Assembly (NCBI RefSeq): GCF_009296165.1
Contig: NZ_VUAZ01000022.1
Coordinates: 1 to 50,766, forward strand
Reading direction: 5' to 3'
DNA length: 50,766 nucleotides
Source of the DNA: Pseudomonas kitaguniensis
GTDB lineage: Bacteria; Pseudomonadota; Gammaproteobacteria; Pseudomonadales; Pseudomonadaceae
A program made the translations under genes and the position numbers. Positions 17,932 through 29,100 of the stretch are shown here, piece by piece (positions within the stretch are counted from its first letter, which is position 1; each line of letters begins with the position of its first letter). The notes below the pieces were generated by a model. That model searched no databases and was not told the origin of the DNA. It saw nothing but the letters and a program-made list of their open reading frames with translations.

Positions 17932-19996
17932 ATGACGCGCACTCGTAAAATCGTCGCTTGGAGCTGCGCCAGCTTCGTTGTGTTAATCGCCGTGGTGGTA
18001 TTGGTTCTGGTGTTCTTTGACTGGAACCGCATCAAGCCGCCGCTCAATGCCAAAGTCTCCGAAGAGTTGCATCGCCCGTTTGCTATCAATGGCAACCTGG
18101 CGGTGGTGTGGGCGCGTGAGCCGGATGAAGGCGGCTGGCGGGCGTGGGTGCCGTGGCCGCACGTGATTGCCGAAGACCTGAGTTTGGGCAACCCCGACTG
18201 GTCGAAAAAGCCGCAAATGGTCACGCTCAAGCGCGTGGAGCTGCGTATTTCGCCGTTGGCGCTGTTGGTGCAGCGCGTGGTGATCCCGCGTATCGACCTG
18301 ACCGAGCCGAGCGCCGACTTGCAGCGCCTGGCCGATGGTCGCGCCAACTGGACCTTCACCTTCGACCCCAAAGACCCCAACGCTGAACCTTCCAGCTGGT
18401 GGTGGACATCGGCGCGATTGGCTTCGACAAGGGCCATGTAACGCTCGACGATCAAACCCTCAAGACCCAACTCGATGTGATCATCGACCCGCTGGGCAAG
18501 CCGATTCCGTTTGGTGAAATTGTCGGCGACGCCGATGCCAAAAAGGCCTTGGAAAAAGGCTCGGCGCCGCAGGACTACGCGTTTGGCCTCAAGGTCAAAG
18601 GCCAGTACCACGGCCAGAAACTTGATGGCACCGGCAAGATCGGTGGCCTGATCGCCTTGCAGGACGCGACCAAGCCGTTCCCGTTGCAGGCCCAGGTTAA
18701 AATCGCCGCACCCGCATTGCGCTGGCCGGCACCCTGACCGACCCGCTGAACCTCGGCGCGCTGGACCTGCGCCTGAAACTGTCCGGCAGCAGCCTCGGCA
18801 ACTTGTACCCATTAACCGGCGTGACGCTGCCGGATTCGCCGGCGTACTCCACCGACGGCCACCTGATCGCCAAGCTGCACGAAGCCAGCGGCGCCTCGTT
18901 CAGCTACGAGAATTTCAACGGCAAGATCGGCGACAGCGACATCCACGGCAACCTTGGTTTTGTGGCCAGCCAGCCACGGCCCAAGCTCAGTGGCGCGCTG
19001 GTTTCCAACCAGTTGCTGATGGCCGACCTCGCGCCGTTGATCGGCGCAGACTCCAATGCCAAGCAAAAAGCCCGGGGCGGTGAAAGCAAGCAGCCTGCGA
19101 CCAAAGTGCTGCCGGTGGAAGAGTTCCGAACCGAGCGCTGGCGTGACATGGACGCCGATGTGGAATTCACCGGTAAACGCATCGTGCACAGTGCCGACCT
19201 GCCGTTCACCGACCTCTACACCCACGTGGTACTCAAAGACGGCGAACTGAGCCTCGAACCCCTGCGTTTTGGCGTGGCCGGCGGCAAGCTTGATGCGCAG
19301 ATTCGCTTGAATGGCCGCACCACACCGATGGAAGGCCGCGCCAAACTCACGGCTCGCAACTTCAAGCTCAAGCAGCTATTCCCGACGTTTGAGCCGATGA
19401 AAACCAGCTTTGGTGAACTCAACGGCGATGCCGATATAACCGGGCGTGGCAACTCTGTAGCAGCGCTGCTGGGCAGCTCGAACGGCGATCTGAAAATGCT
19501 CATCAACGACGGCGCTATCAGCCGTGGCCTGATGGAAATCGCCGGGCTTAACGTGGGCAATTACGTGGTGGGCCGGCTGTTTGGCGACAAGGAAGTGAAG
19601 ATCAATTGCGCGGCGGCGGACTTCGGCATCAAGACCGGTCTGGCGACCACGCGCTTGTTTGTGTTCGATACCGAGAACGCGATTATTTACATCGATGGCA
19701 CCGCGAATATGGCCACCGAGCAGTTGGACCTGACTATTACGCCGGAGTCGAAAGGCTTCCGCCTGTTCTCGCTGCGCTCTCCGCTGTACGTCAACGGGCC
19801 GTTTATCAAGCCGAATGCCGGGGTCAAGGCGGTGCCGCTGATGCTGCGTGGCGCGGGCATGGTGGCGCTGGGTGTGGTTGCCGGCCCTGCAGCAGGGTTG
19901 CTGGCACTGGTTGCACCGAGCACGGATGAACCCAACCAATGTGCCCCGTTGTTGCAGCAGATGCAGCAAGGCAAAGCGCCGAAGACCGTGAAGTAA
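17932..19996 (+). pseudogene. AsmA family protein, two frameshifts
   Basis: If two missing bases are restored, the gene encodes about 688 residues. It starts at ATG 17932 after AGGAG. There is an N-terminal membrane anchor (SCASFVVLIAVVVLVLVFFD), then a long periplasmic region, with the AsmA C-terminal block in LNGDADITGRGNSVAALLGS and SNGDLKMLINDGAISRGLME. AsmA proteins are inner-membrane-anchored, bridge-like proteins linked to envelope lipid homeostasis. The first break is near 18399 (AGC-TGG-TGG for AGC-TGG-GTG-GTG) and the second near 18708 (GCC-GCACCC, one base short). The three frames join smoothly, so sequencing error is likely. Confidence 0.88.
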
Positions 19997-20017
19997 CGAT
20001 CAAACCCCATAAACCAA

Positions 20018-20107
20018 TGTGGGAGCGGGCTTGCTCGCGATGGCGGTGGTTCAGTCAAGATGTATATCGACTGTTACTCCGCTATCGCGAGCAAGCCCGC
20101 TCCCACA
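20018..20107. repeat. REP doublet (REPIN)
   Basis: TGTGGGAGCGGGCTTGCTCG at 20018 and its exact inverse ending CTCCCACA at 20107 lie between the convergent asmA-like and bacterioferritin-like genes. Confidence 0.9.
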
Positions 20108-20133
20108 GGGGTGGGGTGTTGCAGTGTTGCTGA

Positions 20134-20664
20134 TTACAGGCTGCTGAGGATGTCAGCCATGTCGTCTGCGTGTTCTTCTTCCTGTGCCAGGATTTCTTCG
20201 AACAGGCGGCGAGTGGTTGGGTCCTTGTCACCGATGTACTGGATAATCTCGCGATAGCTGTCCACCGCGATGCGCTCGGCCACCAGGTCTTCGTAGACCA
20301 TTTCCTTCAAGCTGTTGCCCGCCACGTATTGAGCGTGGGAGTTTTTCGACAGCAGGTCCGGGTTGAACTCCGGCTCACCGCCCAATTGCACGATGCGCTC
20401 GGCGAGTTTGTCGGCGTGCTCGGCTTCTTGGGTGGCGTGCTCAAGGAACTCTTCGGCGGCAACGTGTGCCTTCACGCCGGTTGCCATGAAGTAGTGGCGC
20501 TTGTAGCGCAGTACGCACACCAATTCAGTGGCCAGCGAGCCATTGAGCAGGCGAATGATCTCTTCGCGGTCGGCGTCATAACCCTCGGTCACGGCACCGT
20601 TTTCGACATTCTGGCGGGCGCGTTGGCGCAGCGTCGCAACGTCAGTCAAGTTTGCTTCAGTCAT
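20134..20664 (-). CDS. Bacterioferritin-like (ferritin-fold) iron protein
   Basis: This 176-residue four-helix protein has the spacing of ferritin di-iron ligands: Glu in NGSLATELVCVLRYKRHYF, Glu/His in EFLEHATQEAEHADKLAE, Glu in MVYEDLVAERIAVDSYREII, and Glu/His in ILAQEEEHADDMADIL. It resembles the P. aeruginosa PA4880 type annotated as probable bacterioferritin rather than BfrA/BfrB, and it has an extra N-terminal segment of about 30 residues. Likely role: iron storage or protection against iron and peroxide. It has its own promoter region toward 20700 and no operon partner. Confidence 0.87.
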   Translation of the reverse strand: MTEANLTDVATLRQRARQNVENGAVTEGYDADREEIIRLLNGSLATELVCVLRYKRHYFMATGVKAHVAAEEFLEHATQEAEHADKLAERIVQLGGEPEFNPDLLSKNSHAQYVAGNSLKEMVYEDLVAERIAVDSYREIIQYIGDKDPTTRRLFEEILAQEEEHADDMADILSSL

Positions 20665-20791
20665 CTCAATCTCCTGGTGCTAATCCGGTTTTACGCCACG
20701 CTCTACCGGCGTGATCGCTCGAAGTTGTGAGTACTTGAGGCAGCAAAAAGTTTTATCGGATTTGCCCGCAGCGTCATACGTCAGGCTCAAC

Positions 20792-20820
20792 GGTGGGAGC
20801 GGGCTTGCTCGCGAAGGCGA
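20792..20820. repeat. Single REP element
   Basis: GGTGGGAGCGGGCTTGCTCG followed by CGAAGGCGA, just beyond the EamA gene stop. No inverted partner is nearby. Confidence 0.85.
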
Positions 20821-20824
20821 TGTA

Positions 20825-21714
20825 TCAAGCGACGCGGGCAGCCTGACTGCGCACCGGCGTGGTCCAGCGCTCCGACAAAATCACCCCGCCCAAGGTCAGC
20901 AAGCCACCGACCAGGTGGTACAGCGCCAACGCTTCCTTCAACACCAGCGCCGCAATCAACGCGGTGATCAACGGCAGCAGGTTGAAAAACAGCGTCGTCC
21001 GGCTTGGTCCCAGGGTTTTTACCGAGTGCATCCACGCCAGCGGCGCGAGCATCGACGCCAGCAAGCATGCGTACATCACCAGCGGAATATTCGCCCAGCT
21101 CAAACCGGCTTTGGTCGAAAACAGGAACAGCGGAAACAGCACCACCACTGCCACCAGCACCTGCAAATACAGCAACACCAATGGCGGCAGGCGCAACTGC
21201 CATTTTTTCAGCAGGGTGCTGTAGACCGCGTAGGCCAGGGTGGCCACCAGCATCATGCCATCGCCCAGGTTGACCCCATGTTGCAGCAGCGCGCTGAGGC
21301 TGCGGCCGACACCACCACCACCACGCCTGCGAACGACAGCACCGCGCCGGCCAGCGCGCCAAACGTCAGGCGTTGGCCGAGGCTGATAATGGCGGCGGTC
21401 AGCGCCATCAGTGGCATCAGCGAGAGGATGATGCCCATGTTGGTGGCGCTGGTCAGCGTCGCAGCGTAGTAGGCCAGGCTTTGATACACCGCCATGCCGA
21501 GCACGCCGAGGATGAAGATCTTGCCCAGGTTCGGGCGGATCAGCGGCCAGTTGGCAACCACCGGCTTGAGCATGAACGGGGTAAACAGCAGCGCCGCCAG
21601 CAACCAGCGGTAAAAGCCGATTTCGGCAGGGAAGATCGCGCCCACGGCCAATTTGTTGATAACCGTGTTACCGGCCCAGATAAAAATGGCGAGCAGGGGA
21701 TACGCATATTGCAT
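20825..21714 (-). pseudogene. EamA/DMT-family inner-membrane exporter, frameshifted
   Basis: The gene would encode about 296 residues with ten helices in two EamA repeats (first LLAIFIWAGNTVINKLAVGA, second MLVATLAYAVYSTLLKKWQL). Such proteins export amino acids or other metabolites; the substrate cannot be read from sequence. Near 21307 one base is missing: on the coding strand GTG-TCG-GCC should be GTG-TCG-GGC-CGC, after which SLSALLQHGVNLGDG leads into the second half. Both halves are intact and conserved, so an error in a G-run is the likely cause. Confidence 0.87.
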
Positions 21715-21857
21715 CTAAAAAAACCAAGTGGGTTGAAGAGGCGCGATTATCCCCTGTCTGGAAAAATCCTGTACGGCGATCAAGGCTGCCGCAGTATCGG
21801 CGGTCGAATATTTATGGCCCCTGACAGGTAACAGGCTTTGACTACACTGCTGGTAGG

Positions 21858-21876
21858 CCGTGCCCCTTCGGCACGG
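21858..21876 (+). promoter_or_regulatory. Hairpin in psiF-like leader
   Basis: CCGTGCC-CCTTC-GGCACGG is a perfect 7-bp stem with a 5-base loop, ending just before the AAGGAG ribosome site. Upstream TTGACT at 21838 could be a -35 box. Confidence 0.5.
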
Positions 21877-21894
21877 TAACAAGGAGAAAACTCC

Positions 21895-22197
21895 ATGAAG
21901 ATGCTGCGTATTCCGCTGTTGATGATGGGCTTGCTGTTGTGTTCTCAAGGGTTTGCCGCGACCGCCCAGCAAAATAAAATGACCACCTGCAATGCTGAAG
22001 CCAGCACCAAGACGCTTAAAGGCGATGACCGCAAGGCCTTTATGAAGACCTGCCTGTCGGCGCCGGCGGCCAACGACGCGAAGACCCTGACCCCACAGCA
22101 GCAGAAGATGAAAGACTGCAATGCGTCGGCGAAAACCAACGCCCTGGCCGGCGATGCGCGTAAAACCTTTATGAGCACCTGCCTCAAAGGAAGCTGA
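21895..22197 (+). CDS. PsiF repeat family periplasmic protein
   Basis: This 100-residue protein has a signal peptide (MLRIPLLMMGLLLCSQGFAA) and two PsiF repeats. Each has the pattern MxxCNAxAxTxxLxGDxRKxFMxxCL (about residues 29-56 and 71-98), with paired Cys. The family is named after the phosphate-starvation-inducible psiF of E. coli; its biochemical role is unknown. The start follows AAGGAG. It is divergent from the EamA gene. Confidence 0.9.
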   Translation: MKMLRIPLLMMGLLLCSQGFAATAQQNKMTTCNAEASTKTLKGDDRKAFMKTCLSAPAANDAKTLTPQQQKMKDCNASAKTNALAGDARKTFMSTCLKGS

Positions 22198-22211
22198 TTA
22201 CGCGAATCCGC

Positions 22212-22300
22212 TGTGGGGGCGGGCTTGCTCGCAAAAGCGGTGGGTCATGCAACACATCAGTGACTGGGCTACCGCATTCGCGAGCAAGCCCGCTCCCACA
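22212..22300. repeat. REP doublet (REPIN)
   Basis: TGTGGGGGCGGGCTTGCTCG (one change from the usual core) at 22212 and an inverted perfect core ending CTCCCACA at 22300. Confidence 0.87.
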
Positions 22301-22391
22301 CTGACGGTGTTCACAGCAATCAGACCTCTCGCTTGATTGTCTCAAGGCTGGCAGACTGCCCATCCTTTAACGCCGTTCGTTTTGAGGCTGT

Positions 22392-23404
22392 ATGCCAACG
22401 TTTTCTCAGCGTCACGTGTTGTTGCTGGTCAGTTGCGTCATCATTTTCGGTGGTTTACTGCTGGTTCTGCCGCTCAAGCTGCTGCCCAGCCTGTTGGCCG
22501 GCCTGCTGGTGTATGAACTGGTCAATATGCTCACCCCGCAGTTGCAACGGCTGATCGAAGGCCGCGCGCGCGTTGGCTGGCCGTGGCGTTGCTGGGCACC
22601 TTGATCGTCAGCGTGCTGACCTTGATCTTCGCCGGCGCCATCAGCTTTTTGCTCCACGAAGCGGAAAACCCCGGCGCTTCCCTGGATAAATTCATGGGCG
22701 TGGTCGACCGCGCGCGTGGCCAGTTACCGCCGTTCCTTGACGCGTACTTGCCGGCCAGCGCCGCCGAGTTCCGCGTGGCCATCGGCGATTGGCTGAGCAA
22801 ACACCTGAGCGAGCTGCAGCTGGTCGGCAAAGACGCCGCCCACATGTTCGTCACCCTGCTGATCGGCATGGTGCTGGGCGCGATCATCGCCCTGCAACGC
22901 GTGCCCGACGTGACCAAACGCAAGCCACTGGCTGCCGCCTTGTTCGACCGCCTGCACCTGCTGGTTCAAGCGTTTCGCAACATCGTATTCGCGCAGATCA
23001 AGATTGCTGCGCTCAACACCGCCTTCACGGCGATCTTTCTGGCGGTGGTGCTGCCGTTATGCGGGATTCACCTGCCGCTGACCAAAACCCTGATCGTACT
23101 GACCTTCCTGCTCGGCCTGCTGCCAGTGATCGGCAACCTGATGTCGAACACGCTGATCACCATCGTCGCGTTGTCGCTGTCGATCTGGGTGGCGGTGGCG
23201 GCGCTGGGGTATTTGATCGTGATTCACAAGGTCGAGTACTTCCTCAACGCGCGAATCGTCGGTGGGCAGATCAGTGCCAAATCGTGGGAATTGCTCCTGG
23301 CGATGCTGGTATTCGAAGCCGCATTCGGCCTGCCGGGCGTGGTGGCGGGGCCGATTTATTATGCGTATTTGAAGAGTGAGCTGAAGCTGGCGGGGATGGT
23401 TTGA
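22392..23404 (+). pseudogene. AI-2E family (PerM/YhhT-type) permease, frameshifted
   Basis: With one base restored the gene encodes about 337 residues with the helix pattern of the AI-2E exporter superfamily: two N-terminal helices (LLLVSCVIIFGGLLLVLPLK), a soluble segment, then helices with VLTFLLGLLPVIGNLMSNTL, the family's signature region. The substrate is not known for most members. The break is in an alternating GC stretch near 22565-22571, where GGC-CGC-GCG should read GGC-CGC-CGC-GCG or similar. After it ALLGTLIVSVLTLIFAG continues in another frame. Probably a sequencing error. Confidence 0.86.
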
Positions 23405-23480
23405 CTGTATTCCGGCAGGGCGACTGAAGAGCCGCCCTGTTCCCGCTTAGGACGCAGGGGTTTCAGGTGTACACAGATCA

Positions 23481-23576
23481 AACTGTGGGAGCGGGCTTGC
23501 TCGCGATGGCGGTGTGACAGTCAATTAATGTGCTGGCTGTCACACCCTCATCGCGAGCAAGCCCGCTCCCACAGTT
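23481..23576. repeat. REP doublet (REPIN), nearly complete 96-bp palindrome
   Basis: AACTGTGGGAGCGGGCTTGC and its inverse ending CTCCCACAGTT enclose a second inverted pair, GGTGTGACAG and CTGTCACACC. Almost the whole element is self-complementary. It sits between the convergent permease and Hsp70-like genes. Confidence 0.92.
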
Positions 23577-23606
23577 GATTTTCAGTGTTGGTGACATCGG
23601 GGCCGG

Positions 23607-24875
23607 TCAGTTGCCGTAGCGCTTGCTGGCCTCAATCGCCAAACCGCTGCCGATGCTGCCGAAGATATTCCCTTCCACGTGCCGCGCGTTCGGCAACATC
23701 GCCGAGATGCTGTGGCGCAGCGCCGGAATGCCGCTGGAACCGCCGGTAAAAAACACCGTGTCCACTTGCGCCACGTCTACCGAGGCGTCGGTGAGCAATT
23801 TGGTCACGCTGTTGCGCACGCGCTCCAGCAAGCCATCAATCGCCGACTCGAACAGCGTGCGGCTCAGGTCCACACTCAAGCCCGGTTCAACCCGGTCCAG
23901 CAGCACGTGACGGCTGTGTTCGTGGGTCAGCTGGATCTTGGTTTCTTCGACTTCCATGGCCAACCAGTGCCCGGCACGCTGTTCGATCAGCTTGAACAGG
24001 CGGTCGATGCCGCCGGTGTCTTCGATGTCGTAGCGCATGCTGCCCAGCGCCAGTTGGGATTTTTGCGAGTACACCGAGTTGATGGTGTGCCAGGTGGCGA
24101 GGTTCATGTGGTGGCTGGTGGGCATGTAGGCGCCGCTTTTCATGCGGCTGCCGTAGCCGAACAGCGGCATCATGCCGGCGAGCGACAGTTGCTTGTCGAA
24201 GTCGGTGCCGCCGATGTGCACGCCGCCGGTGGCGAGGATGTCGTCGTGGCGGTTGTCGTTATGGCGACGGTCCGGCGACAGGCGTACCAGCGAGAAGTCT
24301 GACGTACCACCGCCGATGTCGACGATCAGTACCAGCTCTTCCTTTTGAATGGTGGACTCGTAGTCGAAGGCTGCCGCAATCGGTTCGTACTGGAACGAGA
24401 TGTCCTTGAAGCCGATCGCGCGTGCCACGTCCACCAGGGTATTTTCGGCTTCCTGGTCGGCCATCGGGTCGTCGTCGACGAAGAACACCGGGCGGCCCAA
24501 CACGACTTCTTCGAACTCGCGGCCGGCGGTGGCTTCAGCGCGGCTTTTGAGTTGGCCGATAAACAGCCCAAGCAGGTCGGTGAACGGCATGGCCGTGCCG
24601 AGTACGCTGGTGTCGTGCTTGATCAACTTGGAACCGAGCAGGCTCTTGAGCGAGCGCATCAGCCGGCCTTCGTAGTTTTCCAGGTACTCGTGCAGGGCCA
24701 GGCGGCCGTACACCGGGCGACGTTCCTCGAAGTTGAAGAACACCACCGACGGCAGGGTGATTTTGTCGTCCTCCAGCGCGATCAGCGTTTCCATGCCGGG
24801 GCGAATCCAGCCGACGGTAGAGTTGGACGTGCCAAAGTCGATGCCGCAGGCACGGGCTGGGGATGAGTTTTCCAT
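23607..24875 (-). CDS. yegD: Hsp70-family protein, YegD-like (ATPase domain only)
   Basis: This 422-residue protein has the Hsp70/actin ATPase fold: phosphate-1 motif CGIDFGTSNSTVGW at residues 9-22, phosphate-2 VDIGGGTSDFSLVRL, and adenosine motif VFFTGGSSGIPALRHSI. It ends there, without the peptide-binding domain of DnaK, as in E. coli YegD. The start is ATG 24875; the longer frame to 24947 has no supporting features. It is divergent from the J-domain gene cbpA across 238 bases, so an Hsp70-like and an Hsp40-like protein share a control region. The client is unknown. Confidence 0.9.
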   Translation of the reverse strand: MENSSPARACGIDFGTSNSTVGWIRPGMETLIALEDDKITLPSVVFFNFEERRPVYGRLALHEYLENYEGRLMRSLKSLLGSKLIKHDTSVLGTAMPFTDLLGLFIGQLKSRAEATAGREFEEVVLGRPVFFVDDDPMADQEAENTLVDVARAIGFKDISFQYEPIAAAFDYESTIQKEELVLIVDIGGGTSDFSLVRLSPDRRHNDNRHDDILATGGVHIGGTDFDKQLSLAGMMPLFGYGSRMKSGAYMPTSHHMNLATWHTINSVYSQKSQLALGSMRYDIEDTGGIDRLFKLIEQRAGHWLAMEVEETKIQLTHEHSRHVLLDRVEPGLSVDLSRTLFESAIDGLLERVRNSVTKLLTDASVDVAQVDTVFFTGGSSGIPALRHSISAMLPNARHVEGNIFGSIGSGLAIEASKRYGN

Positions 24876-25113
24876 GTCTATCGGGTTCCGGTTGAAAAAC
24901 GGCCGCGCAGTGTATGCCAGTCGAAGGCGGATGCGTAGGCCGACCATCCGTTAAATCGTGCTTGAAACCTCAGGTTTTGCCCCCACATCTGTTGCATACG
25001 GCTAGCGCCGATAACACTTTGACGCACCCTCAGGCCACAACACTCAACAGGTGCAAAGCAGCGCACGTTGTGCCCAAGGCTGTGCGATCTCGATTAAGGA
25101 TGGTGAACCGCCG

Positions 25114-26052
25114 ATGGATTTCAAAGACTACTACAAGATTTTGGGTGTCGAGCCGACGGCCGACGACAAGGAAATCAAGGCCGCCTACCGCAAGCTCGCG
25201 CGTAAATATCACCCGGACGTGAGCAAGGAAAAAGACGCCGAAGAACGCTTCAAGGACGCCTCCGAAGCCTATGAAGCGCTTAAAAGCGCAGACAAACGCG
25301 CGGAATACGACGAGCTGCGCAAATACGGCCAACATGGCCAGCCGTTTCAGGGCCCACCGGGCTGGCAGAGCCGTGGCGGTTTTGGCGGTGGCCAGAACAC
25401 CGAGGACTTTTCGGACTTTTTCAGCTCGATCTTCGGCAACCGTGGCGATGCCTTTGGTGGCGGCCAGCGCCGGCCTGCCGGGCGCAAGGGCCAGGATGTC
25501 GAGATGCACTTGACGGTTTCGCTTGAGGACACGCTGTCCACCGAGTCCAAGCAGATCAGCTTTCAGGTGCCGCAATACGACGCCTCGGGTCGGCACGTGA
25601 GCAACACCACCAAGAGCCTCAACGTGAAGATCCCCGCCGGGGTGGCCGACGGCGAGCGCATCCGCCTCAAGGCTCAGGGCGCTCCGGGCATTGGCGGTGG
25701 GGCGAATGGCGACCTGTACCTGATCATCAAGTTTGCGCCGCACGCCAGGTTTGAAGTGGACGGCGAAAACCTGATTATCAACTTGCCCCTGGCACCTTGG
25801 GAGCTGGCGCTGGGCGCAGAAGTGGCGGTGCCGACCCTCACCGGCAAGATCAACCTCAAGGTGCCCGCCGGTAGCCAGAACGGCCAGCGCATGCGTGCCA
25901 AAGGCCATGGCTTACTGAACAAGGCCGGGCAGCGCGGCTACCTGTTTGTGCAGCTCAAAGCCGTGATGCCCAAGAGCAGCGACGAGGAGGTCAAGGCGTT
26001 GTGGCAGGAACTCGCACAGAAAGCGGCGTTCAATCCGCGTGAGCATTTTTGA
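25114..26052 (+). CDS. cbpA: Curved DNA-binding protein CbpA, DnaJ-type co-chaperone
   Basis: This 312-residue class-II J protein has a J domain at residues 1-70 with the His-Pro-Asp motif at 33-35 (YHPDVS), a Gly/Phe-rich linker to about residue 125, and the C-terminal substrate-binding domains ([20 protein letters not shown], then [18 protein letters not shown]). It has no zinc-finger Cys cluster, which separates CbpA from DnaJ. The ATG at 25114 begins the canonical [12 protein letters not shown]. CbpA works with DnaK and binds curved DNA in stationary phase in E. coli. The effector gene follows 79 bases later on the same strand. Confidence 0.94.
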   Translation: MDFKDYYKILGVEPTADDKEIKAAYRKLARKYHPDVSKEKDAEERFKDASEAYEALKSADKRAEYDELRKYGQHGQPFQGPPGWQSRGGFGGGQNTEDFSDFFSSIFGNRGDAFGGGQRRPAGRKGQDVEMHLTVSLEDTLSTESKQISFQVPQYDASGRHVSNTTKSLNVKIPAGVADGERIRLKAQGAPGIGGGANGDLYLIIKFAPHARFEVDGENLIINLPLAPWELALGAEVAVPTLTGKINLKVPAGSQNGQRMRAKGHGLLNKAGQRGYLFVQLKAVMPKSSDEEVKALWQELAQKAAFNPREHF

Positions 26053-26131
26053 TCGGTATAACTATCTAGGCTTCTCAGGCAAGGCTATTCGATAGGTTGG
26101 TTGTTTTACAGCCCATCATGGATAGCCCGCT

Positions 26132-29100
26132 ATGTCAGAACAACCCGTCACTTCTACCCCCGAAGGCACTTTCAACGTTGACCTTCGGGGCGTGCATTAC
26201 GACTTCCTCAAAGACCGTGTGCCCGCCTGGTTCAATCAGGCCACCGCACAACGCCAGCAAGAACTCGCCAGCCATGAAATGGAGCTGCCCAATTGGTACC
26301 TGACTGCCACGGTTCAGCAACGGGCGGCACTGGCCGACAGCCATATCCGCTATCGCGAGACCTTGAACCAGGTGGAAAACAACCTGGGCAACATTCAGGA
26401 TGTGTTGGCGTTTGCCGAGCAACCGCTTAAAGAGGCGATCAAGCAACGCTTCAACCTGGACCTGGACGTCAAAAACGTCTATTTCGCGCGCAAATATGGG
26501 TATAAAGGCCGCGACGATCTGTTCGGTGCGTTTGTCTTCGACCAGACCCGTGACCCGGCGTTACGCTATGAGTACCGCACGGTATCCTTGCTTGAGGCCG
26601 CCCTTGCCAATTTTGAACCTGACGAAGAACAAGCAAGTTCCTGTAACGATTGCCAGATCATAACGACCTTGAGCGCGTCTTATGGCGGTGATGTCATCCC
26701 GACTTTAAGTGTGTTCAAGTCGCGCGCTCTGGCCATCGCTCCACATGAATTTATCCAGATGTGTCGCACCCTGGACGTGGGGAATTTGTATCAGCAGCAC
26801 ATCAAAGCCATCGTCGAACCCACAGATGACGCAAAACGCAGCGCACTGCAAACCCAACTGCAAGAGCATCATCGCCAACAGCTGGCGTTGAGTGCCGAAA
26901 TTGCCTCTCACAAGATCGAGTGGGGCATCAGTGCCGATGCCTACCAGATGATCAAACAGGTCATCACCGACCAGAGCAGCGCCACCCTCGATGGCAAGCC
27001 GGTGACATTTGCCGCGCTGAAAGTGTTTGGCAGTGTATTGGTGGGGCCGGTGATGATCGGGCCAGACCGTAAAGACAGTGGCAGGGTTGAACGCCTGGTG
27101 GTGTTCATCCCCAATGACCCACAGCAGCCGCTCAAGGAATACGCCTCCAGCGCCGAGTTCATGGTTGAGCTCAGGGGCCGCTTGCACAGTGCCTCGTACC
27201 GGCGCTTTTTCAGCCGATTCGTGCCTCAGCGCGAGCAGGGCGTGTTTTTTCAGCAATTTAATCTGTTGTACAAACCTGCCAACGGCAATGGCGCAGCAGG
27301 CGATTACCCACAGGTGCCAAGGCCGGTAAGGTTGCCCCTGGATGCGTTGGACATTAATGGCGACCTGTGGGAGCAACTGCGCGAGGCCCAGGTACGCAAG
27401 ATCTTGGCGGATGCCCGCGCCGTGGCCGTGCCTACCGGGGACGAGGACAGCAAGGCGCGAATGGAGCGCTTGTCGAGCTACCTGGACGCTGTGCTCAGCG
27501 TGTTCAACCTCGCCGCTTTCGTGGTGCCGGGGCTGGGGCCGATAATGCTGGCCGTGGGTGCGGCGCAGATGTGCACGCAAGTGTATGAAGGCATAGAAGC
27601 CTATGAGCAAGGCGATATGAAAACCATGTGGGCGCACTTTTCCAGCGTGGCCCTGAATGCGGCAATGCTGGGTGTCGGGGCCAAGGTGTTACCCGAAATC
27701 AAGCTGGCGAGCATGGTCGACAACCTCAAACCGGTCACGCTGCCTACGGGTAAGCAGGTGTTGTGGAACCCGGACCTTACGCCCTATAAGGTGCCCGTCG
27801 AACTGGCTCCAGACGCCAAGCCAAACACCTTGGGACTCTACCAGCACAATGGGCGGACAGTGTTGCCGCATGAAGGTGACCACTATCAGGTCAGGCAGGA
27901 GGCCGATACCGGCCAATACCGCATTCAGCACCCCAGCCGTCCCGGCGCCTATGAACCGCAACTGGCACATAACCATGCCGGCGCCTGGAGTCATGAAGTC
28001 GAAGAGCCACTGACCTGGGACAAACCGACTCTGATGCGGCGCCTGGGGCTGGAACAACGTGGGCTTGGCAGTGAAACGTTGGAGCAGGCCCGTATCGCCA
28101 GTGGCGTCGAAGAGGACACCTTGCGGCAGACCTTTGTCGAGCATGAGCGGGTGCCTTTGCTGCTGGAAGACACCCTCCAGCACTTCAAGGTTCATCAGGC
28201 GCTGACGACTTTTGTCGAGCAAATGTACAGCAGCGACCCGGCGCTTTACGCCAAGGCTGACCCGGCGCTGCAACTGAACATGATGCGGCGTAGCGGGATG
28301 TTGCCCGTCGACGTAGCGCTTCGAGTTCTGGACGGCAACAACCGGATACTTTGGCAAGATGATGCCTCGGCGACTGCTTCCAGGCGCGTGGTGGTTGTCA
28401 CTGAAAGCCAAATGGCGCGCGGTGGGTTGCTCGATCAAGTGTTGAGTACCTTGCAAAGCGTTGACCCCATTCTTAAGGAAATCCCCGGCAGTGCCGAAGA
28501 TTCGCTGGCAGTGCGGGCCGGCAAGTTGCGCGAACATATCGCCAATGTCGTCGATACGTTCAAGGGCCAACTGGTCGAAGAGCGCTACAAAGCGCTGAGC
28601 GCGACCGACGACCCGGATGTGGGGCTGGTACTGGGTACTTACACCCGGCTGCCGGTATCGATGGCTGCCGAGTTGGTCAAAAGCCTGACGGGCGAACAAT
28701 TGCAGGCCTTTCGCGACAGCGGGGTTCTGCCTGAGGAGCAGCGTCAGCAGGCGCGATGGTTTGAACAGGAAACACGCGTGTCGCGTGCCTATGAAGGGCT
28801 GCATCTGGACACCCTGGCAGACATCGACAGCCAGCGCCTGGCCTTGCACACCCTGGAAACCTTGCCTGGATGGCGGCCCGGAACGCGGGTGGAACTGCGC
28901 CAATATTCGGCCGAGGGCACGCTGCTCGATGCTATTGGTTCTGCGGACTCAACAACCCCCATGACCTTGGTGCTCAAAGACAACGGCTTGTTTGAAGCGC
29001 CCGTGCCCAGGGACTTTTACACCGCAACCTGGGAACTGCTATCTGCCGCAGAGCGCCAGGGCCTCAGGTTCACCGATGTGTTGCAAATGAAGGCCGCGAT